From JBFELO01 sp041552055 (GTDB lineage: Bacteria > Acidobacteriota > Thermoanaerobaculia > Thermoanaerobaculales > Sulfomarinibacteraceae), in assembly GCA_041552055.1 (NCBI GenBank), contig JBFELO010000038.1:1-34377 (forward strand): a DNA stretch of 34,377 nt. The letters run 5' to 3'. Of this stretch, positions 14,277-24,120 are shown piece by piece. Position numbers and translations under genes: made by a program. The notes below the pieces were generated by a model. That model made no database searches, was not told where the DNA came from, and saw nothing but the letters and a program-made list of their open reading frames with translations. How positions within the stretch are numbered: the stretch's first letter is position 1; every line of letters starts with the position of its first letter.

Positions 14277-16520
14277 ATGACAGCATCGAAGATCATCTGG
14301 ACAAAGGTCGATGAAGCGCCGGCACTGGCGACCTATTCTCTGCTCCCCATCGTGCGGGCCTACACCGGAGGTTCCGGGATCGAGGTCGAGACCCGGGACA
14401 TCTCGCTCGTTGGCAGGATCATCGCCAACTTCCCGGACAACCTGACCGAGGATCAGAAGATCCCCGACCACCTCACGCGGCTGGGCGAACTCGCGAACAC
14501 GCCCGAGGCGAACATCATCAAGCTGCCCAACATCAGTGCGTCCATTCCTCAGCTGCAGGCCGCCATAAAAGAGCTGCAGGGGAAGGGATACGACATTCCC
14601 GACTACCCCGAGGAACCGAAGAACGACGCCGAGAAGGCACTCCAACAGCGGTTTTCCGTGTGTCTCGGCTCGGCGGTGAATCCTGTGCTGCGTCAGGGCA
14701 ACTCCGATCGCAGGCCGGCGGTGGCGGTGAAGAGGTTCGCGCAGAAGAACCCGCACAAGATGATGAGGCCCTGGCCCGAGTCGGGGTCGAAATCGCGCGT
14801 CGCCCACATGAGTGGTGGAGACTTCTTCGAGAGCGAGACCTCGACCACGTTGGAGAAAACCGACGAGGTGAAGATCGAGTTCGTCGATGGCGACGGAAAC
14901 ACCACCGTGCTGAAGGAAGGTCTCGCTCTCCGGGAGGGCGAGGTCATCGACGCGGCCGTGATGCATGTCGCGGCCCTGCGCGCCTTCTACGCCGAACAGA
15001 TCGAAGCTGCCCAGGCCGACGGTGTTCTGCTGTCGCTGCACCTCAAGGCGACCATGATGAAGATCTCGGATCCCATCATGTTCGGGCACTGCGTGTCCGT
15101 GTACTACAGAGAGGCGCTCGACAAGCATGCCGAGACGCTCGATGAGGTCGGGGCCAACGTCAACAACGGTCTCGCCGACGTTCTGGCCAAGCTGGATCGA
15201 TTGCCTGCCGCCACGAGGGCGGAGATCGAGGCGGACATCGAGGCCGTGTATGAGACCCGGCCCGACCTCGCGATGGTCGATTCGAGGCGGGGCATCACGA
15301 ACCTGCACGTTCCCAACAACATCATCGTCGATGCCTCGATGCCGAACGTCGTTCGTGACGGCGGCAGGATGTGGAACAAGGACGACCAGCTTCAGGACTG
15401 CATCGCCATGGTGCCCGATCGCTGTTACGCGACCATGTACGCGGAGATCCTCGAGGACGCGAAGAGGAACGGCCAGTTCGATCCGTCGACGATGGGCAAT
15501 GTCTCCAACGTCGGTTTGATGGCCCAGAAGGCGGAGGAGTACGGTTCGCACGACAAGACCTTCGAGGCACCGGCCGCCGGCACGATTCGCGTCGTCGGTG
15601 CGTCGGGCGCGACCCTCCTCGAGCAGTCGGTCGATGCAGGAGACATATTCAGGATGTGTCAGACAAAAGACGCTCCGATTCGTAACTGGGTCGAGCTCGC
15701 GGTGACCAGGGCGCGAGCCACCGGATCGCCCGCGATCTTCTGGCTGGACGAGCGCCGTGGACACGACACCGAGATCATCAAGAAGGTGAACGCCTATCTG
15801 GCGGACCACGACACCGTTGGCCTCGACATCCGAATCATGAAACCTGTCGACGCCATGAAGTTCTCGCTCGAGAGAATCCGTCGGGGAGAGGACACCATCG
15901 CGGTCACGGGCAACGTTCTCCGTGATTACCTGACCGATTTGTTCCCGATCCTCGAGCTCGGAACCAGCGCAAGGATGCTCTCGATCGTACGTCTGCTGAA
16001 CGGCGGCGGACTCTTCGAGACGGGCGCCGGCGGCTCCGCCCCCAAGCACGTGCAGCAGTTCAACAAGGAGGGCCACCTGAGGTGGGACTCGCTTGGCGAG
16101 TACTGTGCGCTGGTGCCGTCGCTCGAGCTGATCGCCGAGAACACCGACAACGAGAGGGCGAAGATCTTCGCAGAGACCCTCGACAATGCCATCGCGACCT
16201 ATCTGGAGAACGGCCGACTGCCGTCTCGCAAGGTGAACGAGATCGACAACAGGGGCAGCACCTTCTACCTGGCGCTGTACTGGGCACAGGCCCTGGCCGC
16301 GCAGACCGAGGACGCCGACTTACAGGCCCGTTTTGCCGACATCGCTCGACGGCTCGAAGAGAACGAGGCCAAGATCACGGAGGAGCTGGTGGCCGCTCAG
16401 GGAAGCCCGGCCGACGTGGGCGGCTACTACCTTCCCGACGACGCGACGGCGGAGAGAGAAATGCGTCCCAGCCCGACCTTCAACGCCATCATCGACGCAA
16501 TGGCGGGCAGAAGCCGTTAG
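14277..16520 (+). CDS. icd: NADP-dependent isocitrate dehydrogenase, monomeric type
   Basis: A 747-residue enzyme of the TCA cycle converting isocitrate to 2-oxoglutarate and CO2 with reduction of NADP. The whole length matches the monomeric IDH family (about 740 residues, as in Azotobacter and Corynebacterium), unrelated in fold length to the 420-residue dimeric enzyme. Visible features are the substrate motif GNSDRR (141-146) with the following RPAVAVKRFAQKNPH, the HLKATMMKISDPIMFGH segment, WLDERRGHD, and GGSAPKHVQQF near the C-terminal third. I chose the ATG at 14277, with GAGGGA (14265-14270) upstream; the frame is open to 13944, but that extension runs through the pckA relic. A CRP-like palindrome lies upstream. 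A small membrane protein gene starts 16 bases after the stop. Confidence 0.95.
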   Translation: MTASKIIWTKVDEAPALATYSLLPIVRAYTGGSGIEVETRDISLVGRIIANFPDNLTEDQKIPDHLTRLGELANTPEANIIKLPNISASIPQLQAAIKELQGKGYDIPDYPEEPKNDAEKALQQRFSVCLGSAVNPVLRQGNSDRRPAVAVKRFAQKNPHKMMRPWPESGSKSRVAHMSGGDFFESETSTTLEKTDEVKIEFVDGDGNTTVLKEGLALREGEVIDAAVMHVAALRAFYAEQIEAAQADGVLLSLHLKATMMKISDPIMFGHCVSVYYREALDKHAETLDEVGANVNNGLADVLAKLDRLPAATRAEIEADIEAVYETRPDLAMVDSRRGITNLHVPNNIIVDASMPNVVRDGGRMWNKDDQLQDCIAMVPDRCYATMYAEILEDAKRNGQFDPSTMGNVSNVGLMAQKAEEYGSHDKTFEAPAAGTIRVVGASGATLLEQSVDAGDIFRMCQTKDAPIRNWVELAVTRARATGSPAIFWLDERRGHDTEIIKKVNAYLADHDTVGLDIRIMKPVDAMKFSLERIRRGEDTIAVTGNVLRDYLTDLFPILELGTSARMLSIVRLLNGGGLFETGAGGSAPKHVQQFNKEGHLRWDSLGEYCALVPSLELIAENTDNERAKIFAETLDNAIATYLENGRLPSRKVNEIDNRGSTFYLALYWAQALAAQTEDADLQARFADIARRLEENEAKITEELVAAQGSPADVGGYYLPDDATAEREMRPSPTFNAIIDAMAGRSR

Positions 16521-16536
16521 TCTCGATCGGGTCGCA

Positions 16537-16977
16537 ATGGAAGTCACGTGGTTCACCTGGGTCGTCGGCGTGGCAGGTCTCCTCCTGATGGGGCTTTTGA
16601 TGGCCGTCCAACTCGTCGCGGTGATCAGCCCGCGGGGAGAGTGGACCGTCAAGAATGTATATGGGGGCGATCCCGGCAGTACTGATCCCAGGGCGTATTT
16701 TGCGTTCAACCAGGGTTATGCCTGGGCGGATTCGCTTTTCTGGGGCCCGATCCAGATGGCGGGCAGTGTCGGGATGCTCCTCGGACAGCGGTGGGGATTC
16801 CTGCTGGCCTTGATCGGATCGGTACCCTTCTGGTATTCGGCGATCCTCATCTTCATCTGGGACCGCGACCTGGGTGTCCGCAAGAACACTTTCATCTACT
16901 GGGTGGTGATCTGGGGAGTCTTCCCGACCTTCGGAGTGCTGGAGATGGCGTACTGCTTCGTCCGGTTGATGGAGTAG
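16537..16977 (+). CDS. Small integral membrane protein of unknown function
   Basis: A 146-residue hydrophobic protein with four predicted helices: about 8-32 (VGVAGLLLMGLLMAVQLVAV), about 66-82, about 86-106 (FLLALIGSVPFWYSAILIFI) and about 117-140 (WVVIWGVFPTFGVLEMAYCF). A 30-residue polar loop (EWTVKNVYGGDPGSTDPR) lies between helices 1 and 2, and there is a DRDLGVRKN loop. I do not recognise the family. The gene follows isocitrate dehydrogenase by 16 bases and is likely co-transcribed. Its stop lies only 10 bases from the end of the convergent minus-strand gene, with no terminator between them. Confidence 0.7.
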   Translation: MEVTWFTWVVGVAGLLLMGLLMAVQLVAVISPRGEWTVKNVYGGDPGSTDPRAYFAFNQGYAWADSLFWGPIQMAGSVGMLLGQRWGFLLALIGSVPFWYSAILIFIWDRDLGVRKNTFIYWVVIWGVFPTFGVLEMAYCFVRLME

Positions 16978-16987
16978 CTCCGACGCC

Positions 16988-17419
16988 TCAGATCAGCGGG
17001 GCCAAGGCCAGGCCGATGCACCACAGGCCGCTCAGCAACATCAATCCCATGAAGCAAATGAAGATGCGCGCATCACGTGCCGAACCTGTTCTCACACCCT
17101 GCCTGCGCAGACCGAGGATCTTGGCCGTCTCCCGGCCGGCCGTGTCCACGTACACGCCACCTGCGACGAGCGCCAGGTAGGGCCACCACGCGTGATCGAT
17201 CAGCATCAGGCCCCCGGCTGCCGGGAACGTCCAGAGCACGAGAAGGTCCCACCTCGCGGTGTTCAACTCGAGCCGGCGATAGAGACGCTCGGTGTCAGCG
17301 TCCTTCTCCTGCAGTCCGAGCTGCTGAGCCAGGCTGAAGTCGATCGCCGAAATGAACTGGCCCAGGAAGAAGAACAGCCCAAGCAGCACAAACACAATTC
17401 CGGTTGCAGTCAGCGCCAT
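16988..17419 (-). CDS. Small integral membrane protein of unknown function
   Basis: A 143-residue protein with three to four hydrophobic segments: MALTATGIVFVLLGLFFFLG at the N-terminus, LLVLWTFPAAGGLMLIDHAW plus PYLALVAGGVYVD in the middle, and FICFMGLMLLSGLWCIGLAL at the C-terminus. A charged loop (LGLQEKDADTERLYRRLE) lies after the first helix. I do not recognise the family. The ATG at 17419 is preceded by GGAGG; the frame is open farther upstream into the mscS gene, but that sequence is an arginine-rich shadow. It follows the MscS gene by 65 bases on the same strand and may be in its operon. Confidence 0.72.
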   Translation of the reverse strand: MALTATGIVFVLLGLFFFLGQFISAIDFSLAQQLGLQEKDADTERLYRRLELNTARWDLLVLWTFPAAGGLMLIDHAWWPYLALVAGGVYVDTAGRETAKILGLRRQGVRTGSARDARIFICFMGLMLLSGLWCIGLALAPLI

Positions 17420-17484
17420 GTCGGTTCCTCCGAGAATGCGGGGCGCATCACCCCGCTCGCCGAATAGGCGGTTCCGGTGTAGGT

Positions 17485-19266
17485 TCACTCCCCCGCGTCG
17501 CCGCCATCCTGCACGGGCGGCGCTGCGAACTGCACCGGCGGCGGGACCTCGCCGCCGAGGGCATCGTCGACGATGCGTCCGGCCGATTCCCGCGCCTGCT
17601 GACTCTGCTTCCGGCTGGTCTCCGGGTATCTCGTGCCGGCCAGTTCGGGGGCCTTCCACGGTTCCTCCCGGAGGTAGACGGTCTGGGTGGGGAAGGCGAA
17701 CTCGACACCCAGCTCGTGCGCCAGTCGCAGGATGTCGACCGCGAGGCGGTGCCGCTCACGCAGCTCGGTGGCCCAGTCCGGCGTTTCGAAAAACACGTAG
17801 AGCATGATCTCGAGACTGGCGGCTCCGAAATCGTTGAAGTACACGTGAAAGTAGTCCTTGCGGGTGTAGGGATGGCGCTCCACGAGCTCCCGGATACCCT
17901 CGCAGAACGCATCCACCGTCTCTGGCGGGGTGTTGTAGGCGATCCCCAGGCGTGCGCTCCACCTCCGGAACCGGCGCGCCCCGAGGTTGTCCACCGACGC
18001 CTTGATGAGGTTCGAGTTCGGGAGGGTGATGAGCGAGTTGTAGAAGGTACGAACTCGGGTCGAACGGAAGCCCATCTCCTCGACCGTGCCCTCCACGTCG
18101 CCGACCACCACCCAGTCGCCGACCTGGAACGGCCGGTCGAGCAGCACCGTGATCGAACCGAAGAGGTTGGAAACCGTGTCCTGGGCGGCGAGGGCAAAGG
18201 CGAGACCACCCAGGCCGAGGCCAGCCAGCAGACCGGCGATCTCGATGCCGACCGTCCCCGCGACGGTGACCAGTCCGATGGCGACAATCAAGACCTTGAG
18301 GGACTTGCGGATCAATGGGACGAGAAGGTCATCGAAACGACTGTCCGACGCCGCGGCTCGGCTCGCGAAGATCGCACTGCCGACATCCGTCAAACGGTAG
18401 GCCATGAAAGCGAAGGCCACGACCGCCACCACCACGATCGCCTCGACGTAGATCTTGAACACCACTATCGGGAGGCCGAGCCACAGCGCACCGACACCCC
18501 ACAGGATGACCATGAGAAAGACCGAGGCGGGCTGAATCGCGGCCGTGACCAGGCCCTTGTCGACCTGGAGGGTCCGCCGAGTCAATAGTCTGTCGACAGA
18601 TGCCGTGGCAAGAACCATGAAGATCCGCGCCAGCACCACGCCGACCACGATGAGCAGCAGCACGCCGAGCCACTGCCAGGTCTCGAGCAGGAATAGGCGC
18701 TGGCGCATAGTTTCCGGTACGACCCCCCGCAGCCACATCGCCGGTGTTACCACGTCGTAGGGCTGCTCGACGCCTTCGACGACGTCGAGCTCAGCGACCT
18801 CCTGATGGATCTCCCACAGGTCGTGGATGGTCTCGCGGGTGAACAGCCACCGCCCACCGGCTGTGCGGGCGATCACGACGGAGCCCGCGTCGTAGCGCTC
18901 GAAGAGCCAGGGCCGCCCGTCGGGTTCGTCGGGGATGGACTGGAGATCGACCAGTCGAGTGCGGTCGATGACACGCTTGAGCTGGCCGGCGAGCTCACGG
19001 CCCCGGAGAGACCGCACCGCCGGTGACAGCCCAGACAGGTCGAGGCACGTGGCGGCCCGATCGAGGTCGGGTCCGTCCTCGGTGTAGAACGCGCCAAGAA
19101 AGGTCTCCATTGTCGCGCGGGGTGAGCGCAGAGCGTGCGGAATCGGTCGGGGGGAGGGTGTTTCTTCGCCCTGGGGGAGCGCGTCATCTCCCTCCTGAGC
19201 CCAGCCGATCGCGGCAAGTGCGATGACCAACAGCGCGATCGAGGTGATTACGTTGTGGCGGTTCAT
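17485..19266 (-). CDS. MscS-family mechanosensitive ion channel with large N-terminal periplasmic domain
   Basis: A 593-residue inner-membrane channel protein. Residues 1-23 are a signal peptide ending near GWAQ. Residues about 40-180 form a soluble, presumably periplasmic domain (PRATMETFLGAFY... IHDLWEI). Helices follow at about 200-225 and 250-310, and the pore helix is at about 330-365, with the glycine/alanine packing pattern GLLAGLGLGGLAFALAAQDT characteristic of MscS TM3. The MscS beta domain (RPFQVGDWVVVGDVEGTVEEMG, and TLPNSNLI) and the alpha-beta C-terminal domain complete it. Such channels release solutes on hypo-osmotic shock. The start has a GGGGG ribosome-site-like stretch upstream. 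The extra N-terminal domain makes it much longer than E. coli MscS (286 aa). Confidence 0.92.
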   Translation of the reverse strand: MNRHNVITSIALLVIALAAIGWAQEGDDALPQGEETPSPRPIPHALRSPRATMETFLGAFYTEDGPDLDRAATCLDLSGLSPAVRSLRGRELAGQLKRVIDRTRLVDLQSIPDEPDGRPWLFERYDAGSVVIARTAGGRWLFTRETIHDLWEIHQEVAELDVVEGVEQPYDVVTPAMWLRGVVPETMRQRLFLLETWQWLGVLLLIVVGVVLARIFMVLATASVDRLLTRRTLQVDKGLVTAAIQPASVFLMVILWGVGALWLGLPIVVFKIYVEAIVVVAVVAFAFMAYRLTDVGSAIFASRAAASDSRFDDLLVPLIRKSLKVLIVAIGLVTVAGTVGIEIAGLLAGLGLGGLAFALAAQDTVSNLFGSITVLLDRPFQVGDWVVVGDVEGTVEEMGFRSTRVRTFYNSLITLPNSNLIKASVDNLGARRFRRWSARLGIAYNTPPETVDAFCEGIRELVERHPYTRKDYFHVYFNDFGAASLEIMLYVFFETPDWATELRERHRLAVDILRLAHELGVEFAFPTQTVYLREEPWKAPELAGTRYPETSRKQSQQARESAGRIVDDALGGEVPPPVQFAAPPVQDGGDAGE

Positions 19267-19436
19267 TCAGCCCCCTATCTCCCGGTTGCGAACCCGGGGC
19301 AGGCGAGTCAATCCGAGATCGTAGAGGCCAGTGCGAGGTCAGCTGGAGGAGACAACGGTCGGAAAGCGCTCTGGCACTTCGACATTTCACTATCATCGCC
19401 TCTCGTCATATCGACCACTCGCAGAAACGCCTCGGA

Positions 19437-22400
19437 TCACTCCTCCGAATCTTCGGCATCCTCGGCCGGTTCCACAACAATGCGAGGTGCGTTTGCCTCC
19501 TCGAGCAACCGCTCGATCTCGGGGAGTTGAGTTTTCAACACTGCCTCGAGCTCTGTCTCGAGGCGAACCAGCTCGGCGCTCAGCTCCTCGAACCGCTCCC
19601 TCGAGCCGACGGTCGGATATCCGGCCGCACTCTCGACCACGGACTGCAGGAACACCAGCTGGTTGTCGAGCTGGGGCGGGAAGTTGAGCATGTCCTGGCT
19701 CGACTCCAGCTTGGTCTGGTGGAGCTGCCCCTCGATTTCGGCCAACGCTTCCGACAGCAGGTCGACCTTCTCCTGAACGGATTCGTCATCCAACCGGCCG
19801 GCCATCTCTTCCGCCTGCTCGCGCACGTCGTGGATGAGCCCGACGGCGTCGTGGGAGCGAGTGAGCAGCTCCCAGGTGCTCCGGGCGAGCTCGAACTGTT
19901 CTTCAAGTGCTTCCTGGGAGATCTCTGTTCGGGGATCGTGTACCACCTCGAAGCTCGCGGTGTCGCTCCACTCCCCAACCGTGAGGCGTGCCTGATACGT
20001 GCCTGGCGGCACCCTCGGCCCGACCGTCATGCCCCACAGGACCGCGCCATCGACGAGCTTGGGATCCGCAAGTCGCAGGTTCCAGACGTACCGGTTCGCA
20101 CCGACCCTCGCATCGAGAAGGGGAGGTTCCATGAGCTCCGGGAAGATCCTCCTGAAGATGCTCGGCGTCTGCGGCTCGGGCTTCTTGCTCGACAGACTCC
20201 GCAAGATCTCACCGTCCGAGTCGAGAAGCTCCAGGGTCACCTCGTCGGCGTCCTCCTCGTCCAGCCCCGCGGGCAGCAGATAGTGAATGACGGCGCCGTA
20301 CGGCGGGTTCTCACCCACGGCCCCACGCGCGAAGTTGCCGGCGCCGTCGATCCAGCGCACCGCGGATCGCGGGTCGAACAGGTGTAGCTCGGCTCCCTCG
20401 ACCTCGGGCGTCAGCTGCCGCAGCGGACTGAAATCGTCGAGGATCCAGTAGGAGCGACCCTGAGTGGCGACCACCAGCTCGCCGCGCTTTACGGCGAGGT
20501 CGGTGATCGGCGTAACCGACAGATTCAGCTGCAGCGGGCGCCAGGATCCGCCGTCGTCCAGCGACACATACATTCCGAACTCGGTGCCGGCGAACAGCAG
20601 GCCCCGCCGCTCCGGATCCTCGCGCACCGCACGCACGAAGTGATCCGCCGGAATGCCGTTGTCACCGTCCGTGAGCAGCGTCCATTCGGCGCCGTAACTG
20701 TCCGTGCGGAAGACATACGGCCGGAAGTCGTCCATACGGTAGCGATGCACGGCGATGAAGGCGCGGCCCGGGTCGTGGGCCGACAGCTCGATGTTGTTGA
20801 CCGTTCCCCACTGCGGCATGCCCCGTGGGGTGATGTTGCGCCAGGTTTCGCCACCGTTGTCCGAGATGTGTACCAGGCCGTCGTCGCTGCCGGCCCACAG
20901 CAGGCCCTCGCGGTGCGGCGACTCCTCGAAGGCGAAGATGGTGCCGTAGACCTCGACACCGGTGTTGTCCCGGGTAATGGGTCCGCCGGCATACTCCTGT
21001 TTGGAGGCGTCGTTTCGAGAGAGGTCCGGGCTGATGATCTGCCAGGTCTGCCCCTCGTCGGTGGTGCGGTGGACGAAGTTCGAGCAGTGGTAGAGGACAT
21101 CGGGATCGTGCGGAGAGAGCTTGATCGGCGCGTTCCACTGGAACCGGAAACGAAGATCGGCGGCCTGCTGTCCGACCGCCATCTGGGGCCAGGTCATGAT
21201 CTCCCTCCACTGGCCGAGCTCGTGGTCGTAACGGCTGATGGTCCCGCCGTAACAGCCACCATACGTGACCTTCGGGTTCCTCGGATCGATGGCGATCGTG
21301 GCGGACTCACACCCGGCCGGGGCGTACCAGTGCTCGCGATCGATGTTGCCGTCCGCCGTCCGGCTCGGGATGGCCACCGCGGAGTTGTCCTGCTGCCCGC
21401 CGTACAGCCAGAACGGATGCTGGTCATCCACGGTCACTCGGTACATTTCTGAGGTGGGCTGGTTTGCCTGGGTCGACCATGTCCTGCCTCCATTGAAGGT
21501 GACGTTCGCCCCGCCGTCGTTGCCCTCGATCATGTTTCGCGGATCGTCGGGGTTGATCCAGAGATCGTGGTTGTCGCCGTGCGGCGTCCGGATCGGTCGG
21601 AACGTCTTGCCTCCGTCGTCGGACCGCCAGAACAGCACGTTGAGCACGTAGACCGTGTTGACGTCGACCGGATCGGCCTCGACGTGGGTGTAGTACCAGG
21701 CGCGCTGGCGGAGCTCCCGGTTGGCGCTTACGAGGCGGAACTTCACGCCGCCGTTGTCGGAGCGGAACAGGCCGCCCTTTTCGTGCTCCACCAGCGCCCA
21801 AACCCGCCGCGGGTTGGCGGGCGACACGGCCACGGCGATGCGCCCCTTGTCGCCGTCGGGCAGGCCTTCCTCGAGTCTGGTCCAGGTGTTGCCGCCGTCG
21901 GTGGACTTGTACAGGCCGCTCCCCGGACCACCCGATTTCATCGTCCACGGCTGGCGTACCGCCTGCCACATGGCCGCGTACAGCACGCGTGGGTTCGACG
22001 GGTCCATCGACAGGTCGACCGCGCCGGTTTCGTCGGCAACGTACAGGACCCTGGTCCAGGTCAGACCGCCGTTGGTGGAGCGGTAGACACCGCGTTCCGA
22101 GTTCGGACCGAACGCGTGGCCGAGCGCAGCCACGTACACCACGTCCGGATCCGTTGGATGAACGACTACGGCCCCGATCTGGCCCGCCTCCGGCAGGCCC
22201 ATGAAGCGCCAGGTGTCGCCCGCGTCGGTGGACTTGTACACCCCCACGCCGGGCGACACGTTGCCGCGGATGCAGGCCGATCCGGTGCCCACGTAGACGA
22301 CGTTGGCGTCGGAAGGTGCGACCGCGATGGCGCCGACGGAGCCGGCGCCGAAGGCATCCCCGCCCCGCCGAACGCGTTTCGCCTGAATGTCCTCGGCGCG

Positions 22401-22742
22401 GAGATCGTGGGCCGGTGGCCGCAGCAGGCCGTACTCGGCCATCATCGGATCCACGTCGCCCATGACCTGCGGTTCCGGTTTCGGCTCGAGCTCGCGCTCC
22501 ATATCGCTCACGTTGCGCCAGTTCTTGCCGGCATCGGTGGTCTTCCACACCCCGCCACCGGTGGCGCCCATGTAGTAGGTCATGGGATCCCCGGGCACTC
22601 CGGCAACCGCGGTCACGCGGCCACCGCGGAAGGGGCCCACCAAGCGGTAGGACATGGAGTTGAAAATCTCGTCATCCGACTCGGCCACTCCAGCGTTCAA
22701 GCCGGCCGCCGCGACCAGCAATACGAGGAATCGACTGCGCAT
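19437..22742 (-). CDS. Exported BNR/sortilin-type beta-propeller protein (glycosyl hydrolase-like)
   Basis: A 1101-residue secreted protein. Residues 1-20 are a signal peptide. From about 30 to 760 there are many BNR/Asp-box repeats: repeated variants of S-x-D-x-G-x-T-W such as STDAGDTWRF, STNGGLTWTR, STDGGNTWTR, SDNGGETWRN and SLDDGGSWRP. This indicates one or two many-bladed propellers like the VPS10/sortilin N-terminal domain. A beta-rich domain follows (about 800-930, GTYQARLTVGEWSDTASFEV). The C-terminus is a coiled coil (about 940-1085) ending in an acidic tail. Such proteins are common in Acidobacteriota and Gemmatimonadota, with unproven roles in binding or hydrolysis of polymers. GGGGAGGTT lies just before the ATG, and TATCCT (22823-22818) may be its -10 box. 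Confidence 0.9.
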   Translation of the reverse strand: MRSRFLVLLVAAAGLNAGVAESDDEIFNSMSYRLVGPFRGGRVTAVAGVPGDPMTYYMGATGGGVWKTTDAGKNWRNVSDMERELEPKPEPQVMGDVDPMMAEYGLLRPPAHDLRAEDIQAKRVRRGGDAFGAGSVGAIAVAPSDANVVYVGTGSACIRGNVSPGVGVYKSTDAGDTWRFMGLPEAGQIGAVVVHPTDPDVVYVAALGHAFGPNSERGVYRSTNGGLTWTRVLYVADETGAVDLSMDPSNPRVLYAAMWQAVRQPWTMKSGGPGSGLYKSTDGGNTWTRLEEGLPDGDKGRIAVAVSPANPRRVWALVEHEKGGLFRSDNGGVKFRLVSANRELRQRAWYYTHVEADPVDVNTVYVLNVLFWRSDDGGKTFRPIRTPHGDNHDLWINPDDPRNMIEGNDGGANVTFNGGRTWSTQANQPTSEMYRVTVDDQHPFWLYGGQQDNSAVAIPSRTADGNIDREHWYAPAGCESATIAIDPRNPKVTYGGCYGGTISRYDHELGQWREIMTWPQMAVGQQAADLRFRFQWNAPIKLSPHDPDVLYHCSNFVHRTTDEGQTWQIISPDLSRNDASKQEYAGGPITRDNTGVEVYGTIFAFEESPHREGLLWAGSDDGLVHISDNGGETWRNITPRGMPQWGTVNNIELSAHDPGRAFIAVHRYRMDDFRPYVFRTDSYGAEWTLLTDGDNGIPADHFVRAVREDPERRGLLFAGTEFGMYVSLDDGGSWRPLQLNLSVTPITDLAVKRGELVVATQGRSYWILDDFSPLRQLTPEVEGAELHLFDPRSAVRWIDGAGNFARGAVGENPPYGAVIHYLLPAGLDEEDADEVTLELLDSDGEILRSLSSKKPEPQTPSIFRRIFPELMEPPLLDARVGANRYVWNLRLADPKLVDGAVLWGMTVGPRVPPGTYQARLTVGEWSDTASFEVVHDPRTEISQEALEEQFELARSTWELLTRSHDAVGLIHDVREQAEEMAGRLDDESVQEKVDLLSEALAEIEGQLHQTKLESSQDMLNFPPQLDNQLVFLQSVVESAAGYPTVGSRERFEELSAELVRLETELEAVLKTQLPEIERLLEEANAPRIVVEPAEDAEDSEE

Positions 22743-22853
22743 CCCAACCTCCCCAAGAGCAGGGTTTCGCTGCAGATCGCCGGTGAGGATTCTCCACCTC
22801 GATCCGGAGCATTGCAGAGGATAGCAGTGCTCGCCGGCGGCGCCGACCGTTCG

Positions 22854-23897
22854 CTACACGGGCACCCGGCCGCGTTCGTGTAGCCGGTCCACCCGGTCGG
22901 CAACGAAGCCCGTCCACAGGCTCAACCACAACGGCGCCAGACCGGACGGCCCCAGCAGGCGGAGCGGGACGTAGGCAAGCGCGAAGGTCCAGATGAACGA
23001 CTTGGCGGTGAACAGACCGCCGACCGTGGCACCGGTCAGCGTGAGCAGCATGCCCAGCGCCAGCGAATCCAGGAGACCCACCGATAGGCCGGTGCCGTGC
23101 GACAGCCGGTCGACCAGCGGCGCGAGGGGACCGGCGAGCACGCGCAATCCCAGGCACGGGACCACGAGTCCGAAGAACAGGGCGATCGCGAACCGTGGCC
23201 AGTTGAAGTTGTCGGCCAGAGGGTTGACGAAGTTGCGAATGCCACGCAGCGTGGTACGCAGGGTGGGTCGCAGCAACCCGTCGGCCGCGTCGCGCTGCAA
23301 CAGCCCCTGCCCGATCTGGTGGGCGGTCCGGCGGCCGTGGTGGTCGAGGAGCCGATCGAACAGGTCCCCGGGCGGCAGATGCAGGCGGCCGCGCGACTCG
23401 AGTTCTTTGGCGCGCCGGTCGTGTCGGGCCTTGAGATTCGCGGGGTCTCGCTCGCCGCGGAAGTCCTCGATGATGTGGGTCGGCACCGGGTCGAACACTT
23501 CGTCCAGCTCGGCTTTGCGCGTGCTCAGCAGGGTGCCGTCCGCGAACTGCGACACGATTTCTAGGTAACAGGCCGTCTGGTCTGCACCGCCCCTCACCCT
23601 GCTCCGCAGCAGGTTGAGAGAGATTGCCGGCCACTCGGTTACCGAGAAGTAGCCACGCACCAGATTGGCGCCCGGCAGGTTCGTGACCCTGTAATTCAGC
23701 GCCGGCCGGTAACCCATTGCCTCGAGTCGGTCGTCCCACGGCCCGAAGAAGTCCATCTGGTTCCGGTCGAACTCGCTCTCGGGGACTTCCTCGACCTCGA
23801 GTTCGACGGGCCCCCTGACATTCCTCAGGATCATCGGGATTCCGACCACGAAGAACGATCCGAGGATGACGGCGAACAGGACCAGGTCGGCGGGCAG
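22854..23897 (-). CDS. Multi-pass membrane protein of unknown function, probable CTG start
   Basis: An approximately 347-residue protein I cannot assign to a family. It has an N-terminal hydrophobic helix (LPADLVLFAVILGSFFVVG), and a soluble middle of about 180 residues containing NQMDFFGPWDDRLEAMGYRP and a coiled, arginine-rich stretch. At the C-terminus there are at least four helices (FAIALFFGLVVPCLGLRVLA, LLDSLALGMLLTLTGATVGG, and further). The start is uncertain. The frame is open far into the divergent peptidase gene, but no ATG, GTG or TTG lies between there and the first helix. CTG at 23897 sits 5 bases after GGGAGGT (23909-23903), which is the best ribosome site. The GTG at 23849 would cut the helix. 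It lies upstream of the BNR gene on the same strand, 111 bases away. Confidence 0.7.
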   Translation of the reverse strand: MPADLVLFAVILGSFFVVGIPMILRNVRGPVELEVEEVPESEFDRNQMDFFGPWDDRLEAMGYRPALNYRVTNLPGANLVRGYFSVTEWPAISLNLLRSRVRGGADQTACYLEIVSQFADGTLLSTRKAELDEVFDPVPTHIIEDFRGERDPANLKARHDRRAKELESRGRLHLPPGDLFDRLLDHHGRRTAHQIGQGLLQRDAADGLLRPTLRTTLRGIRNFVNPLADNFNWPRFAIALFFGLVVPCLGLRVLAGPLAPLVDRLSHGTGLSVGLLDSLALGMLLTLTGATVGGLFTAKSFIWTFALAYVPLRLLGPSGLAPLWLSLWTGFVADRVDRLHERGRVPV

Positions 23898-24120
23898 GGC
23901 GAACCTCCCGGACGGAGACGGCGACGTTGTGTGGGTGGATATCGCAGGTTGGCGACGACAGAGGAGATGAGGTAGTTGTTGCCTCCGTGTTCCGTGATCG
24001 CATTGGGCGATTCCTCGGGACGGAACTCGCTCAGCCGGGTGTCGAGCGGTGTTCGGTCCGATCGTGTGTCGCGAGGGTCGAGTCCTGTTATTGTTTTCCC
24101 GAGCGACGAGGAGGAGCACC

